Source: Undaria pinnatifida
Lineage: Eukaryota > Sar > Phaeophyceae > Laminariales > Alariaceae
DNA: 64,000 bases
Assembly: GCA_012845835.1 (NCBI GenBank)
Contig: JABAKD010000026.1
Span: 16,100,261-16,164,260 of the forward strand
Direction of reading: 5' to 3'
Position 1 is the first letter of the stretch; each line of letters starts with the position of its first letter. Of the stretch, positions 34,420-46,060 are shown one piece after another. Below the pieces are notes generated by a model that ran no database searches, was not told the DNA's origin, and saw nothing but the letters and a program-made list of their open reading frames with translations. The position numbers and the translations under genes were made by a program.

Positions 34420-35160
34420 CTTGCCCGAGATAGCGGTGAGCGGGAGGGGCTCGTCGGTGAGTTGTGTCGGGGCTGGCGCCATTGGTTTCGTAAGAGTGGG
34501 CGCGGGGGCTGGGTGTACTGGTGCGTTCTCTTCGACCCACGTGCTTTTAGTGACGTGGTCGTCCTCGGAACTCGTGGGCGTAGTTCGTCCGGATGAAATC
34601 GGTGGCGGAGGACTTGGAGATTGCGACGGGTGACAAAGTTACGGCGGGTTTGTAGCATGCGGCGGGTTGACGGGTTGCGGAAGATCGACGGGGCTATCGG
34701 ACACGGGAATGACTGACGGGAACGCTACCTAATTGCCCACGGAGCGCAGCCCCCCGTTGTCGTCGCAGCTAGACGGGTAGTCTCCTGCTTCCTGCACCAA
34801 AGCTCGCTCCCCACTCCGCCCTGGGTCGACGAAATTGCCCAACGCTCCGCCTCCTGTCTGGGAAGCCATGAGAATGTTCGTGAGGTTTCGGCGGGCTTCC
34901 ATCGACCGTGCATCGACGTTCGCCGCGCACGTCAGGAACACTTGGTTGAGGGTGAGTTTGTCTGCCGTGGCGTCGGCTCGGGCCAAGATGAGGTGCTGCA
35001 GGACAGGCACGTCCAAATCTCCCCCGTTTCATTGTCGACGCGAACAGGAAAACCGCTAGGTCCTCGAAACGCACCGCCGGGGAGAAGTCAATGGGCAGCT
35101 CGAAGAGGTCGTTACTGGGTGCTGTTGTTGTAGTCGTGTGTTGAAGGAGCATGGTAGGTT
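34420..35160 (-). pseudogene. Decayed unknown protein gene
   Basis: Reading minus from about 35160, the frame gives LFELPIDFSPAVRFEDLAV. It shifts near 35030 and continues as DVPVLQHLILARADATADK and NLTNILMASQTGG. It then meets TAG at 34729-34731 and a TAA near 34650. The same frame continues through a proline/threonine-rich stretch (TTPTSSEDDHVTKSTWVEEN) to GKAQ|GTGAGC, a good 5' splice site at about 34415. Residue composition looks like former protein-coding sequence on this strand, but I recognise no family. It may be an old transposon gag-like or host gene fragment. Confidence 0.45.
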
Positions 35161-35439
35161 GATTGTTGTGTATAGTAGGTAAAAAACGCGAAGCCGGAGA
35201 CAAGACCCGATACCACGCGTGGCAGCGTGCGGCCGGGGCAACAGGCTGCTGATGAGGCTCTCGAGCTAAACTCGTGTTTTTCCTTATCGATTGGGAGAAT
35301 CAGACGCTTTGAATGGCTGAACGATGTGAGCGGGGCCTGTCCGAATTCACGCACTTCAAATGGTCGAGGATAGGGGATCGGTTAACTACCATTTGTATTC
35401 CGTCCCTGAATAATACATTTATGATATGGTCTTCAAATT

Positions 35440-36005
35440 TAAATTAACCTCTCTCCCGCCCCCTCATTCCCCGCCACCCCCGCCATCGCCTAGACCTTGC
35501 ACCACGCGTACAACGGTAAGTTCCTATATACATCAATGCGACCAAGAACGAAATGGTTGTACGACATACATGATGAACCGATAGAATCCTTCCACAGCCG
35601 TCATACTTTGTCCTCGTCAAGAACGGGGTTTTCAGTCTCCACGCATAGAACGATTTGTCCCCCCCCCCCACCCCCTTCCTTGTCAATCCCCCCCCCCGTC
35701 CTCAAAACCTCCGCCCTTCCCCCACAGGTTATACAACCTACAGGAAATATTTGATAACTGATATTTTTTCCACATCCGTCACATGTTGTCCCCCTCAAAA
35801 ATTACTTTCATATTTCCCGCGAACCGATTGATTGATATCACTCTGTTGACCCTGGTACAAGCTACGCTGTGGTTCTAAGGGGAATCGCCAATCTATGTCC
35901 TAAATGCGGACACACACCCAGTAATACGCGCAATCTAGGTATCACACAAAGCCTGCAAAGATGATTTTCGACGAATATGGCGATATCACAGCTAGCTAGG
36001 GTTAA
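35440..36005 (+). repeat. Family A diverged copy
   Basis: The blocks AGACCTTGCACCACGCGTA, CCCCCTCAAAAATTAC, CTCTGTTGACCCTGGTACAA and GATATCACAGCTAGCTAGGG appear in sense order with C tracts at 35661-35690. It is one of the oldest copies by divergence. Confidence 0.7.
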
Positions 36006-36571
36006 TTTAACGCGTATAAAATTTCTTGTATTTTTTTCTATGTTTGAGGTAGTGGCCGGTTAACATCGTTCGACAGATGATGTCTAAGGTCTTTGCGATC
36101 TGTACCAAAAGTGTGACCGCACCGGGGTGAGCCTGGGTATGGTCTACTTTTGCTTGTCAAATTGACCTGCTGTGTCTTTTGGTCTGGTGTTTCCCTGAAG
36201 CTTGCTCTTGCGTGTCAGCATGAAGGGATTGATTCCCGGAATACCATCTTGTCAACATTGCAGCCGACCCGAACTTCTCACAAACAAAGGGACCGATGCG
36301 TGTGTCCAAGCGGACAGCGGTTTGGCGTTGTAACTCTTGAGATATTTAGCGACTATTTGTTTAGGTAAGCTGTTTGCGTTTGTGGGCTACGAAGCGATTC
36401 GTCTCGACCTCTCCTGAGACTGTTTTGCAGAAAAATGAACCTGCTTCCGCATGAAAAATCCCATGGCCCAGGTACACAACGAGAATCATGCAAAACAAAA
36501 TGGGCTATTTCCGACGATTCTGGCTTAAGGAGCCCCCTCATTCCGAAACCATTTCACACAAAAAGTGGCAC
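36006..36571. other. No gene; short dispersed repeat
   Basis: About 36470-36550 (CGAGAATCATGCAA, GGCTTAAGGAGCCCCCTCAT) matches 20395-20480. I recognise nothing else. Confidence 0.45.
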
Positions 36572-37243
36572 CGTCACAAAGCCTTGTTTGGGTAAGCTAT
36601 TGGTTAACCTTTTGCAAGTGGTCAAACGGACTAATGCCCCACTAATACCTTAGCAAATGGCGTCGTCGCCAGACCATGGGTTTCAAGGGTCGTGGGTTCA
36701 AATTCCACATCCACCATTGTAAACATTTTCAGACTTTCCCCAGAGGGCGAAATTGAAAAATGCTTCCCCCGGTATACCCAGGAAATGAAACGGCTTGGAT
36801 AATGGACAGGTCCGCCCGTATGACCGGCTGACATGCTATGCCGCCGTTTCAGGGGTGGAGAGTGTTATAGGGCTTAGTTTGGGTAAGTAAGCTATTGGCC
36901 AACCTTTGGCGAGTTGTCAAACGGATTAATACCCCACTAATACCTTAACAAATGGCGTCGTCGACAGACCATGGGTTTTTGGGTCGTGGGTTCGATCCCC
37001 ACCATCCACAATGATAATCTTTTCAGACTTTTTCCCATGTCGAACTTGAAATTAGTACTCTTACCGGAATCCCCAGGAAATGACACCGCTTGGATACTGA
37101 CAGGTCCGCACGTATACCCGCCCGACCTGGTATCCCGCCGTTTCGGGGGGAGAGCGTTGATAAGGCTTAGTTTGGGTATGCTATTGGTGAACGTTTTGCA
37201 AGTAAGTGGTCAAACGGACTAATACCCCACTAATACCTTAACA
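36572..37243 (+). mobile_element. TRIM-like element, tandem LTR-int-LTR-int-LTR
   Basis: Three direct repeats of about 84-89 bp (36572-36655, 36863-36950, 37155-37243) of consensus TGTTATAAGGCTTAGTTTGG...CCTTAACA enclose two internal units of about 205 bp. The repeats start TGTTA and end TAACA, as LTRs do. Two bases after each repeat comes TGGCGTCGTCG, a possible primer-binding site. A G-rich tract (CAGGGGTGGAGAG; CGGGGGGAGAG) precedes the next repeat, as a polypurine tract would. No protein is encoded. Tandem arrays sharing LTRs are typical of terminal-repeat retrotransposons in miniature. Each internal unit also holds a tRNA T-arm-like hairpin (36692-36708, 36986-37002). Confidence 0.75.
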
Positions 37244-38030
37244 CTACCTCTAGCCCTGACCCTAACCGTAAGCACCTCCACCAGGGGTTGCAATGAATGG
37301 TCGAAAATCGTCGAAGTTCAGAAGACACGTAATGCGGCAACAAAACAATCCCTACTAGCTAGTTGAACGTTAGTGGTTCGCTCGAGTACAGCCATATTCA
37401 CATCTTCTCACAAAAGGTGCGTGACGACGTCGGATGCCGCAGGCAGCACACGTAGGCAACCACAAATGACCCGCGAGCTGTCATTAAGTCAAAGCTTTCA
37501 GCCAGAATCACCAACAACAGCGACAGCTTGCCCTGAAATCCACGATTTGGTACGTTTGCGAGTTATTGATGGTATACATGTACTAAACGTACAATGGCTG
37601 CAACCATTACGAAGTCACCAGAAGTTAGCTCATTTGTATGTGGATATTGTTAAACATCGGTTGTTGTGCGTAACCCTAAGTCTAACCCCAGAGAGAATGC
37701 GTCCCCGCCTGAGGAAGTGGGTAGTGTTGGGCTAGAAAAAGAGCAGAAAATCACCCAATTCTAACAATTTTTAATCGTGTTTTTTTCGGATTCGTTAAAC
37801 AAACGCGGATCTTGCTTGTAAAACTCTGTTTCCTAGTCGGTTGAAGCTTTTGGCGAAACACCTATTAGCGCCTACCTGACGGAATATGCGTTATGAACCC
37901 CCCCGCTGCTTAAGGATATACATATATATACGTGTTCTCGCTTGTTATTCCGACATAAAACATATTTTTACTCACAATAAAAAATGCATTACACCGCGCA
38001 GAGCAGTATGCATCAAATATGTCACATTTA
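37244..38030. other. No gene recognised; telomere-like words
   Basis: Degenerate CCCTAA words occur near 37253-37270 and 37670-37690. An ATG-less open frame at 37373-37735 shows no domain. Confidence 0.4.
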
Positions 38031-38035
38031 TTTAT

Positions 38036-39080
38036 GTAATATAAAAATAATAATACACTCCAGCTCTGAGATCGGAAAATTTGTCGAAACTCATCTTTGT
38101 AAGCCGTGTGTGGTATTCCGATCGCGCGTATTACTGGGCGTGTGTCCTCATCAAGAATATACGTCAGCGACTCCCCTTGGAACTACAGCGTAGCCTGTAC
38201 CAGGGTCACCAGGGTGATTTTGATGAGTCTGCGCGGGAGTAGTTTTACGGTAGCCCCCCCAACTTTTCTTCAGTTCAACAAAGTCGTCGGTTTCAAAACC
38301 AGCTCCCGGTCGTATCTCCGGAATTTCAGTGTCCCTCAACACCCCGACGTCATCGATCGATAGACCTTGACACACAAGAAAATATATGGATACTTTCCTA
38401 TTAATAGTATCCTTCCTTGTGTCGAGCAGCCATGAAATGCCGGTTGAAGAAAATCGCTGTGTTTTGGGGGGGCTACCGTAGAATCAGTCGTGGAAACTAT
38501 AAAACCCGTTTATGAGGGGAACAAAATCTGACAGCTGTGTTAGGAAATCCATCAGTTTATCATATGTATCCTGAGAGTCGTGTAACCGGTGAGAGGAGGG
38601 CGGAGTTTTACGGCCTCTGGGGCCTGGGTTTGAGCAAGAGGGAGCGGAGAGGGGGGGGGAGGAGGAACGGGGGGGCATCTCAATCTGTGCGCGGAAACTA
38701 AGAATCCTCTAAGGGGACCAATCGGACGGTTGTGGAAGGAATGCACCAGTTTATCATGTATATTCTGTAAGTTGTACAACCGGTGCGGAGAGGGCGGAGT
38801 GTTCGAGGGGGTGGGGGGGGGGTTCCAGCAGCTTTACGTCGCACAGATGTACGCGCTTGCTATACCCGTGGTGCTAGGTCTAGGCGATGGTGCGGGTGGT
38901 GGGGAAGGCAGGGTTGTTGGGGGGGGGGGGGGATATGAATTGGAGCTACGGCATGGATGGCTAGAAAGGTTATGACGTGATATCCACTGCCTCGTAGTGT
39001 TTATTCTCTGGCAGATTTTGATCATAGGTGGGGGATTTGAACAAGAGAGAGCGGGGGCGGGGGGGGGGGGGGTGAGGGGG
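38036..39080 (-). mobile_element. Family A copy interrupted by a MITE
   Basis: The 3' terminus is at about 38040 (TAATACACTCCAGCTCTGAG). The family sequence breaks off near 38236 and resumes at about 38488 (TCGTGGAAACTATAAAACCC), with the 231-bp small TIR element between. G tracts lie at 38808-38822, 38919-38932 and 39056-39073. Confidence 0.75.
38248..38478. mobile_element. Small TIR element (MITE), copy 1, nested in family A
   Basis: The ends are CGGTAGCCCCCCCAA and its complement, with TA on both sides. The internal AAACCAGCTCCCGGTCGTAT and TATCTCC segments match the copy at 52373-52601. The right flank (AATCAGTC) is shared by both copies, so the true termini could lie about 10 bases further out. 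It is younger than the family A copy it interrupts. Confidence 0.65.
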
Positions 39081-39094
39081 GCGGGCGGGACATA

Positions 39095-39375
39095 TTATAA
39101 GATATGAAAATAAACTCTAGCTGTGAGATCGAAAATTTTGTCGAAACTCATCTTTGCAAGCTGTGTGTGATACACCGATCGCGCTTATTACGGGTTTTGT
39201 GTCCTCATTAGACTAAGGATATAGGTCGGCGACACCCCTTACAACTACAGTGTAGCTATCAGGGTCAATAGAGCGATATTAGTCAGTCTGTGCGCGAAAA
39301 CTATGAAACCCGTTTTTGAGGGGGACAAAATCTGACAGCAGCTAGCTGTGGAGGGAAATGTATCCGTTTATCAAG
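39095..39375 (-). repeat. Family A copy, short
   Basis: It contains CTAGCTGTGAGATCGAAAATT through GGGGGACAAAATCTGACAGC and stops before any G tract. A second ATATTATAAAAATTAAAATA terminus-like motif and a (TA)n run follow at 39390-39431. Confidence 0.8.
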
Positions 39376-39424
39376 TGAATCACGACATACATATATATTA
39401 TAAAAATTAAAATATATATATATA

Positions 39425-39650
39425 TATAATAATTATCTTTTTTTGAAAGGACAGGTTTTTGGTCAGGTTGTTTCCGTCCCGGCCTCAGTATGGGATTCTC
39501 GGAACTGGAATTTCTCGGTCAAGTCGCTTCTTCTATCGAGCGCCGTCTTCGGAGGGCCGCTCCAACGCCCCTCACCCTGACTTATCCGTTCCGCACCTCG
39601 ACGTGAACGCGGATGGAGGCTGAGCGAGACAAGCGAGAAGTGCGTAAAAT
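39425..39650 (-). repeat. Dispersed repeat L, diverged reverse copy
   Basis: It reads in reverse the L blocks: ACTCCTGACCAAA-like, GGAATTCCAG-like, and CGTTCACGTCGA (plus TCGACGTGAACGCGGATGGA near 39599). About 75-80% similar by eye to the plus copies. Confidence 0.65.
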
Positions 39651-40484
39651 ATTGTGTTTTGAACGTTACTCTCCAGCTTTTCTTCGGGTCTTCATATATG
39701 GAGAGGTTGATAAAATAAAACTTGGCAAGACATTATTTCCAAATTGGCGTCATATTCTGTCCCAAAACAAAGCATATATAAAGTGTAAAAAGAAACGGTA
39801 CCGCGCTAGGTATCATAGTGTATTTATGTATTCAATTTCGGTAGGTACGTACGTACATGGATAGGCGTGACAAGTAAGTGCACGCATGACTATAATGAGG
39901 AGGTAGTTATTTCGACTACTGCGACAGAAAAAGCCACACAGCAGCATTACGAGTGGCTGCGTCCCCGGCCTCGATGCTGGCAGTTCGGGCACATCGATCT
40001 ATTTTGTACTCGTGCAAGTAATATGGGTACGAGTAAGAGCACACGCACTGACTGGTCCTATGTTACACACACTCGCTTTTCGTCTGACTATTAGCAGGGG
40101 GAGGGTACTCCAAAAAGGAGGTAATCACTTTTCGAAATAAAACCAAAGGGAAAAACCGTTCGTTCCTGTTAGTAAGGTGCGCCACGCGAAGGTCGTGTGA
40201 AGTTGTAGGCGGTATCCACGGAAGAAACCAGTGGCATGCATTGGTCCCGGTATTGCATCTCGGCGGGTGATCATTTCCCCCCGAGAAAGACTCTATGAAG
40301 AAGTACAGGCGGTGTGGAAGGCGTGCTTTGTTGTTGATGAGGTGCCTCTGTCTCCGTTGCTGTTTTCCTCGTTTGCCGCGGTCAACTGGAAAGCGGTAGT
40401 ATTGATACGTGACAGACAGAGGAGTTTGTGTTGCTTCCTACCTGACGTGCATCTTGCTGCTGATTGCCGATTAATCATCTCTAG
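39651..40484. other. No gene recognised
   Basis: I see nothing I can support in this stretch. Confidence 0.4.
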
Positions 40485-40610
40485 TGGGCCGGTCGCCCCG
40501 GTGGTTAATCTAGAGAAAACCTTCGAATACTGCTAGCGTTGGTCCTTGCGATCGATTCCCATCGTTGTGAGACATGTGACTGTATTAGCAGTAAAACAAA
40601 AGTAGGATCC
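40485..40610 (+). repeat. tRNA-like SINE fragment
   Basis: The head GGCCGGTCGCCCCGGTGGTT is shared with SINE family B. A B-box-like GCGATCGATTCCC lies about 50 bases on, and an A-rich end (AGTAAAACAAAAG) at about 40590-40602. The body differs from family B. Confidence 0.5.
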
Positions 40611-41740
40611 ACCAACTGCTGAGAAGGCCTAATAGCGTGGGTAGGTACAGTTCGATGGGAATCCACTGCGGAAGGAAATGCTGAACTCTTGTAGCGAAAA
40701 AATTAGGACATTACGGTAGCGGAGAGAGGGCAGGAGGGCCCGCTATGTGACCCCTGATCTCAGTTATACTGCTGCTGGGAGGGAGGGCGAGAGCAGTGCA
40801 GGGATAGTAAATGGGATGGAAAACAAAACTGATACAAGACGAGAATAGCTCTTCAGACAAGCTATACCAACAAGTAATTACAACAGTACAGTGGGGGTAT
40901 TCCGATCAACATCATCACCAGAAGCAGATCTGGGATGGGGTAGTGGGTGTGTGTTTGTTCGTCGCGCTAGGCACTCATTGCTCTCATATGTTGTGGGCAA
41001 TATGTGTCTGTTAGTATGCCGACCCGAAGCGATTTGACCGCTCTTATGTCCCAAATGCCTTTATCTTTGACGCTCTGGGTGCCAACTGTACAGATTCATC
41101 CTGAGGTCGAGCGTTTTGTACGAGGTGCGGTCGCATGGCGAAGTTTTGCCCTACGCAAGTATTATGCAAGAAAACCTGCGAAACTGTTTGCGAGCTTAGG
41201 TTTTTACCCGATAAACGAATTAAATCGGGATTTTCATAAATAGTTGTCGGTGTCGCATGAGCAACAAAGAGGTGAGTATAGTATTTCGTGATTATTCTAC
41301 CATTCACTACGCAAGTCAAATACGCACTGTTTTGGCCTCATTTCAGGCTTCAATCCACGGTTTTACTATGCTCGAGTTGTGCCAGCCTTCCTTCCATTTA
41401 TCATGTCGTTTTGCTTTGAACACCATATTTTTTTTTTCGAGTTTTGTTACATTACCGCGGGGCCCTGAATCCTGGATACAAATCGCTTCACTTCCTCCAT
41501 TTATTTTGCGATTGGTGCTGCTGCTGCTGTTGAAGTGTTTCTCGTCCTCAGTTCGACCGTGCTTGGTCGGCACGCCAACCTGATATTATAGGCTTAAAAT
41601 CGTTTTTTTGTGCGACCCATCATTGTAATAGCTGGTCTAATTGCGCTCGCGTTGCACCTGTTTGCCGTATGCTGAAGTATGCGAGAAAACTCGAGTCGGT
41701 CGAATTAGTTGTGGGCTTATTGCGTCAAACCCTACCGGCC
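40611..41740. other. No gene recognised, one weak ORF
   Basis: Apart from the doubtful ORF at 41016-41243 I see no feature. A short (GCT)n run lies near 41517-41529. Confidence 0.35.
41016..41243 (+). CDS. Unrecognised small ORF, 75 aa
   Basis: ATG at 41016, TAG at 41241. The second half (VRGAVAWRSFALRKYYARK) has a protein-like mixture of hydrophobic and basic residues, but I recognise no family and there is no supporting splice or promoter signal. Confidence 0.15.
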   Translation: MPTRSDLTALMSQMPLSLTLWVPTVQIHPEVERFVRGAVAWRSFALRKYYARKPAKLFASLGFYPINELNRDFHK

Positions 41741-42345
41741 ACTCACGAACAAGCCAATGGGGTCGGGGTTGACACGCCGTGCGGGGAGGTATCGACGCGG
41801 GAAATCATCGTTATAGTTCTGACGTTGTTGGATCTGTAGAGATTCGGAGGATTTCTGAACTCGGGATGGGACCCTATCTCTCCCGTGTACGACAGAACTG
41901 CCCCCACAGGTTGGTGAGCCTCTACGATCCTCCTAGGGTGGGGCGGCGATGTGGATCTCGAACCAATCAGCGACTTCAGCCAACGGAGTTGGGTCTTCTA
42001 CACCGTGAGGGGTGGTGACGACCCGAGAGAACTCATATTTATTCCGCGGTTTGTCAAACATTTAGATATGTACAATGACCTCTGGGCGGGTATGGGACCC
42101 TATCGTCCCCGGGTGGAGCTGGCTCTATAATACACGGCCCCCAGCCATGATGCAGAGATGGGCCGATCGGTGGGGTTGGGGATCATTTCCACACTGTGCG
42201 GGGGGGCATCAATCCTAGTGATATCCGTGTTTCGTTCCTGGGTTGTCGGAGTTGTATATGTATGTGTACATGGATTATGATCCTGGGATGGGACCCTATC
42301 GTCCCCTGATGACGGTAGCTTTATGCACGGTCTCCGGATAATGAG
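41740..42345 (+). repeat. Degenerate tandem repeat, unit about 200-225 bp
   Basis: GGGACCCTATC(G/T)(C/T)(C/T)CC occurs at about 41869, 42094 and 42291, each after a CTGGG(A/C)-type lead and followed by a segment with GGTGGGG or GATCC words. Confidence 0.6.
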
Positions 42346-42377
42346 CGACCAACGGTCAGACTAAAAGGCCATGCCAG

Positions 42378-42512
42378 GTAATATTATAAAAAATGAAAAT
42401 ACACACCAGCTGTGGGATCGAAGCTTTCGTCGTAACTCATCTTTGCAAGCTGTGTGTGATACTCCGATCGCGCGTATTACGAGTTGTGTGTCCTCATTAA
42501 GGATATAGGTAA
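42378..42512 (-). repeat. Family A 3'-end fragment
   Basis: A 135-bp copy of the terminal region only, from TATTATAAAAAATGAAAATA to TCCTCATTAAGGATATAGGT. Strongly 5'-truncated. Confidence 0.85.
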
Positions 42513-44095
42513 TACTCGGAGTATATGTTTTATTTATTTACGTCTAAAACTCGAGCCTGAAATTCTTTACTTCTAACTTATCCGTGCTATCGCGTACTAC
42601 TAATACTCCATCTACCAGATAGCAACAAGTAGCAGCATAATAATATCATTCGAGGAATTGAATGACGAAGGCAACGACACCGAGTTTCGGGCCTAGAATG
42701 CCGTCATCAAGCCTCTCCACGATCAGACTATCTATACTGTATACACACAAACAGTCGGTCTGCGAGCCTCGGATCTAGGTACTATCATGCATGTTGTAGC
42801 AGAAGCTGGCTAAGTGCGCTCCTCTCAGTGGCTACGTAGATAACATGCAGCATACATGTCCACCCCCTTGCTGGCCCTGGGTGCTTGGTTGAGTCAAGAC
42901 ACCAAGAAACCCACTCGAAACGTCTCTTTGTGGGCAGACTAAATGGTAGGTCTGCGTGGGCTCGGATTTATCCGATCGAACAACGATGAAGCTCGGAATC
43001 AGATTCGCGCAAGAAACGACAGAAGTAAGTAGTTCGCTGATCTCTCGGTGGTACTTTACGTTCTACACCCGTAGACTTCTATATGTTTCGTGGTAACGGT
43101 TAATGCCGGCACCCATGCGGAGCCCTTGTTTTCGTCTATAAAGGCGGCTCTTCAAAATAACAGTAATCGAAGCTGAATCTGCCTACCTTCAAGTACTCGG
43201 TACTACTGCTGTCGCCAGAGAAGCAACTAAATCAACGCTTTCTAGGTTACGTACGTTGAGCCTTGACGCTCTCCCCCTGCTACTGACTGCCGGTGTTTGT
43301 CGGTCTACTCTGAACCTCCCAGCCGACTGCTCTGCCCGCCCCCTCCACCTCTACCCGTTTGCGCTGCGTCCTCTAGCTCTAGCAAACCTTTTCGGGTGAA
43401 CAAAGGAAAAACAGGTATTAATTTGTGTTGCATTATTTGACATTTCCGGTGACGACATTGATTTCGTGAAAAGAACCCAAACGTTTGCAAACTTGTCGAA
43501 AATAAACTTCAGGGAAACCACAGCTTGGTGAGGAGCCCCATGTGGCCTTGAGGGGTTTCTGAGTGTCTGACTTAGGGTTAGTCTTATTTTACGCTGCAGT
43601 TCAATGCGGCAAATTCTTATGTGACGGTCTCTTGCAATCTCTTAAATTACAATTCGTAATCCTGCTCGAGTCCAGCACAAATATATGCTTAGTTGAAATT
43701 GCTGAAGTTCCCAAAATCTAAACCTCAAATTTGAATTTTAAATTATCGGATTCTTGACATATGTCGCGTAATGTATAGGACGGTGAGCACTACAAAAGAC
43801 CGAAGAAACTGTCAATCCATATATGTTGCCGTCGACGGCATGTATATACCCAATGGTGTCCGTTGAAAGCCGTTGCCACCCAAAATAGACGATCGGGGCG
43901 GATTAAGCAAGAGACCGTTGCCTCAATTGTATCAGCTTGGAGAAGTTTACATGGATGGGCATTGTCGCCGACCACGGAATGCGTGAGAGTTTCGAGAGCA
44001 ATAGCGATCCAAACCCAAGCCAACATGAATATGTACTAGGGAAAATGAAAACAGGCGATGGTGCTATGGTTGTGTAGCTTGCGTATACCATATAT
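42513..44095. other. No gene; one repeat-M terminus
   Basis: ATGCCGGCACCCATGCGGAG at about 43103-43122, followed by CCCTTG, is the reverse complement of the repeat-M start at 22251-22275. I see no other half of that element here and recognise no gene. Confidence 0.4.
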
Positions 44096-44099
44096 ATAG

Positions 44100-44522
44100 G
44101 TATTATTGTTTCCGCGCACAGACTGCCTAAAACCACCCTGTTGACCCTGATAGCTACGCTGTAGTTGCAAGGGAAGTCGCCGACCTATATCCTTAATGAG
44201 GACACACAACCCGTAATACGCGCATCGGAGTATCACACACAGCTTGCAAAGATGAGTTTCGGCAAAATATTCGATCTCACAGCTGAAGTGTATTATATTT
44301 TTTTATAATATATCCAAAACCGTCACATTTATCCTCTTAAAAGAATGTATAGTTTCCACGCATAGATTGAGCTGCCCCACCCGCCCCACCCCCGCCCCAA
44401 CACCCCACCCATGATAAACTGGTGCATTTATTTTTTTATTTTTATTGTTTTTGGGTTTCCAAAACCGTCAGATTTATCCTGTTCGTTAAAGGACTTATAG
44501 CTTCCGAGCACAAATTGCCCGT

Positions 44523-44553
<31 letters not shown>

Positions 44554-44930
44554 TCCCTCCAACCCCGCTCCCTTTGGATCAAAACCAGGCCCCCACGTCC
44601 TTCAAAACTCCGCCCTCCCTTCACTGGTTATTCGACTTACATTATTCACTTACTTGATAAACGGATGCATTTCCTTCCACAGCTGTCAGATTGCCCCCCT
44701 CAGAAACGGGTTCTAAAGTTTCCGCGCACAGACTGGGACAAACATCACCCTGTTGACCCTGATAGCTACACTGTAGTTGCAAGGGGTGTCGCCGACTTAT
44801 ATCCTTCATGAGAACACACAGCCCGAAATACGCGCGATCGGAGTATCACACACAGCTGGCAAAGATGAGGTTCGACGAAATCTTCGATCTCACAGCTGGA
44901 GTGTATTTTCATTTTTTTTTATCATATACA
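44100..44930 (+). mobile_element. Family A, two consecutive plus copies
   Basis: A short copy at 44100-44310 ends GCTGAAGTGTATTATATTTT. A longer copy with a 29-base C tract at about 44523-44551 ends at about 44910 with AGCTGGAGTGTATTTTCATT. Both are sense-plus, with C tracts on plus. Confidence 0.8.
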
Positions 44931-45240
44931 AGGGCTCCGCATGGGCAGGGCAGCACTTCGACAACTTAAGGTATAGCTGTCCGATTTGGCATGCATTGCA
45001 ATTTAAAGTAATGCCAAGAGTTCAATACGAACATGGGATTATGAAAGTCATGATTTGACAAAAGAAAAAACGTAATATTTTACAACAAAGAAGGCAAGGA
45101 TAGAAAGCCGAAACACACTGTATAGTATGTTAAATGCGCCGTCAAGTAAAAGTTGGCGTCTATCAAACATAAATACCGAAAATAGTATTATTGAGAACCT
45201 GCGTCGCCTCTAGGCGAAACGAAAGAGGCCTTGGCATTAA
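44930..45240 (+). repeat. Dispersed repeat M, copy 2
   Basis: It starts ACAAGGGCTCCGCATGGGCA directly after a family A terminus and lacks the palindrome of copy 1. It shares TAATGCCAAGAGTTCAATAC, CGTCAAGTAAAAGT and GAGAACCTGC with 22235-22760. Confidence 0.7.
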
Positions 45241-45939
45241 TGAAGAGACTGCACTGCTGTCCCCATGGCAATGGAGGTTCGAAGTCGACAGGATGCAAAG
45301 TCGGTTTGCATCAAACGTCGGCATGGGGCCATGTCAGCCGGCGATGTTTTGGAAGAAGATTGCTTTGTTTGTTACGTGAAGGCTGTCGCATTGATTGGTC
45401 TGCGTGGTTGCGGGCGAGGAGAAAAACGAAGAAGAGGAGGGCGATCTCTCGTTGCGTCGGCGTTGTCTAAGATAGGTGCGGGGGTGGCTTTGCTCGTACG
45501 GGAGGTTGGCGTAGCGCTTCTTTCCTGTTTTTTCTCGAGAAGGCGGGATATGTGTGTCTGCTATCTTTTCTTCGTGGGGGCTTTCACGTTGTCGAAATCG
45601 GACGCGTCCCCTCAATACATAATATCCGGAGTGTCTGTACCATGACGACTGCTGATAGTGCCGTGCGTATTTCCCAGAGACTGACATATTATTTACTGGT
45701 AGAAATAATCAAATATACCTTTCTTTGCATCATTTTTTTTCTTCATCCCATTTATCATCCCCGCATCATTTTTGCGCTCCCTCCCAGTAGCAACTCAGAT
45801 CCGGGGTCACATAGCGGGCCCTCCTCATCCCTCCCCACTTCGGCACGTGCCTTCATTTTTACCGCGAGGAGAATCGAGCATTTTCTTCCCTCGTCGACTC
45901 GCGTCGAATTGTACCTAGCAGGCGCTCTCAGCAGTTGAT
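45241..45939. other. No gene recognised
   Basis: The plus frame 45265-45645 is open from ATG for 126 codons, with a hydrophobic, cysteine-containing C-terminal half. The minus strand is open too, and I find no domain. Confidence 0.3.
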
Positions 45940-46060
45940 CTCTTTTTTTGATTGCATTTTTGCAAATAAAGTCAAATTTCATCGTGGTGGGTGTCGAACT
46001 CAAGGACAACCAAACGTTGGAGGTATTCGAGGGTAAAACCACTAGACCACCGGGGCGGCC
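45940..46060 (-). repeat. tRNA-like SINE, short
   Basis: Reading minus, it starts GGCCGCCCCGGTGGTCTAG. It has a very good A box (TGGTCTAGTGG) and B box (GAGTTCGACACCC) about 57 bases apart and ends in AATCAAAAAAAGAG. The head matches SINE family B, but the body is shorter and different. The lack of acceptor-stem pairing argues against a real tRNA. Confidence 0.6.

Noticed and set aside
36653..36712. Possible functional tRNA gene (also at 36955 and 50698)
   Set aside because: The T-arm is excellent, but the 5' flank does not pair with the 3' end to form an acceptor stem, and the segment recurs inside a repeat with LTR-like ends.
45940..46060. Possible functional tRNA gene on minus
   Set aside because: The A and B boxes are good, but the head matches SINE family B, the acceptor stem does not pair and an A-rich tail follows.
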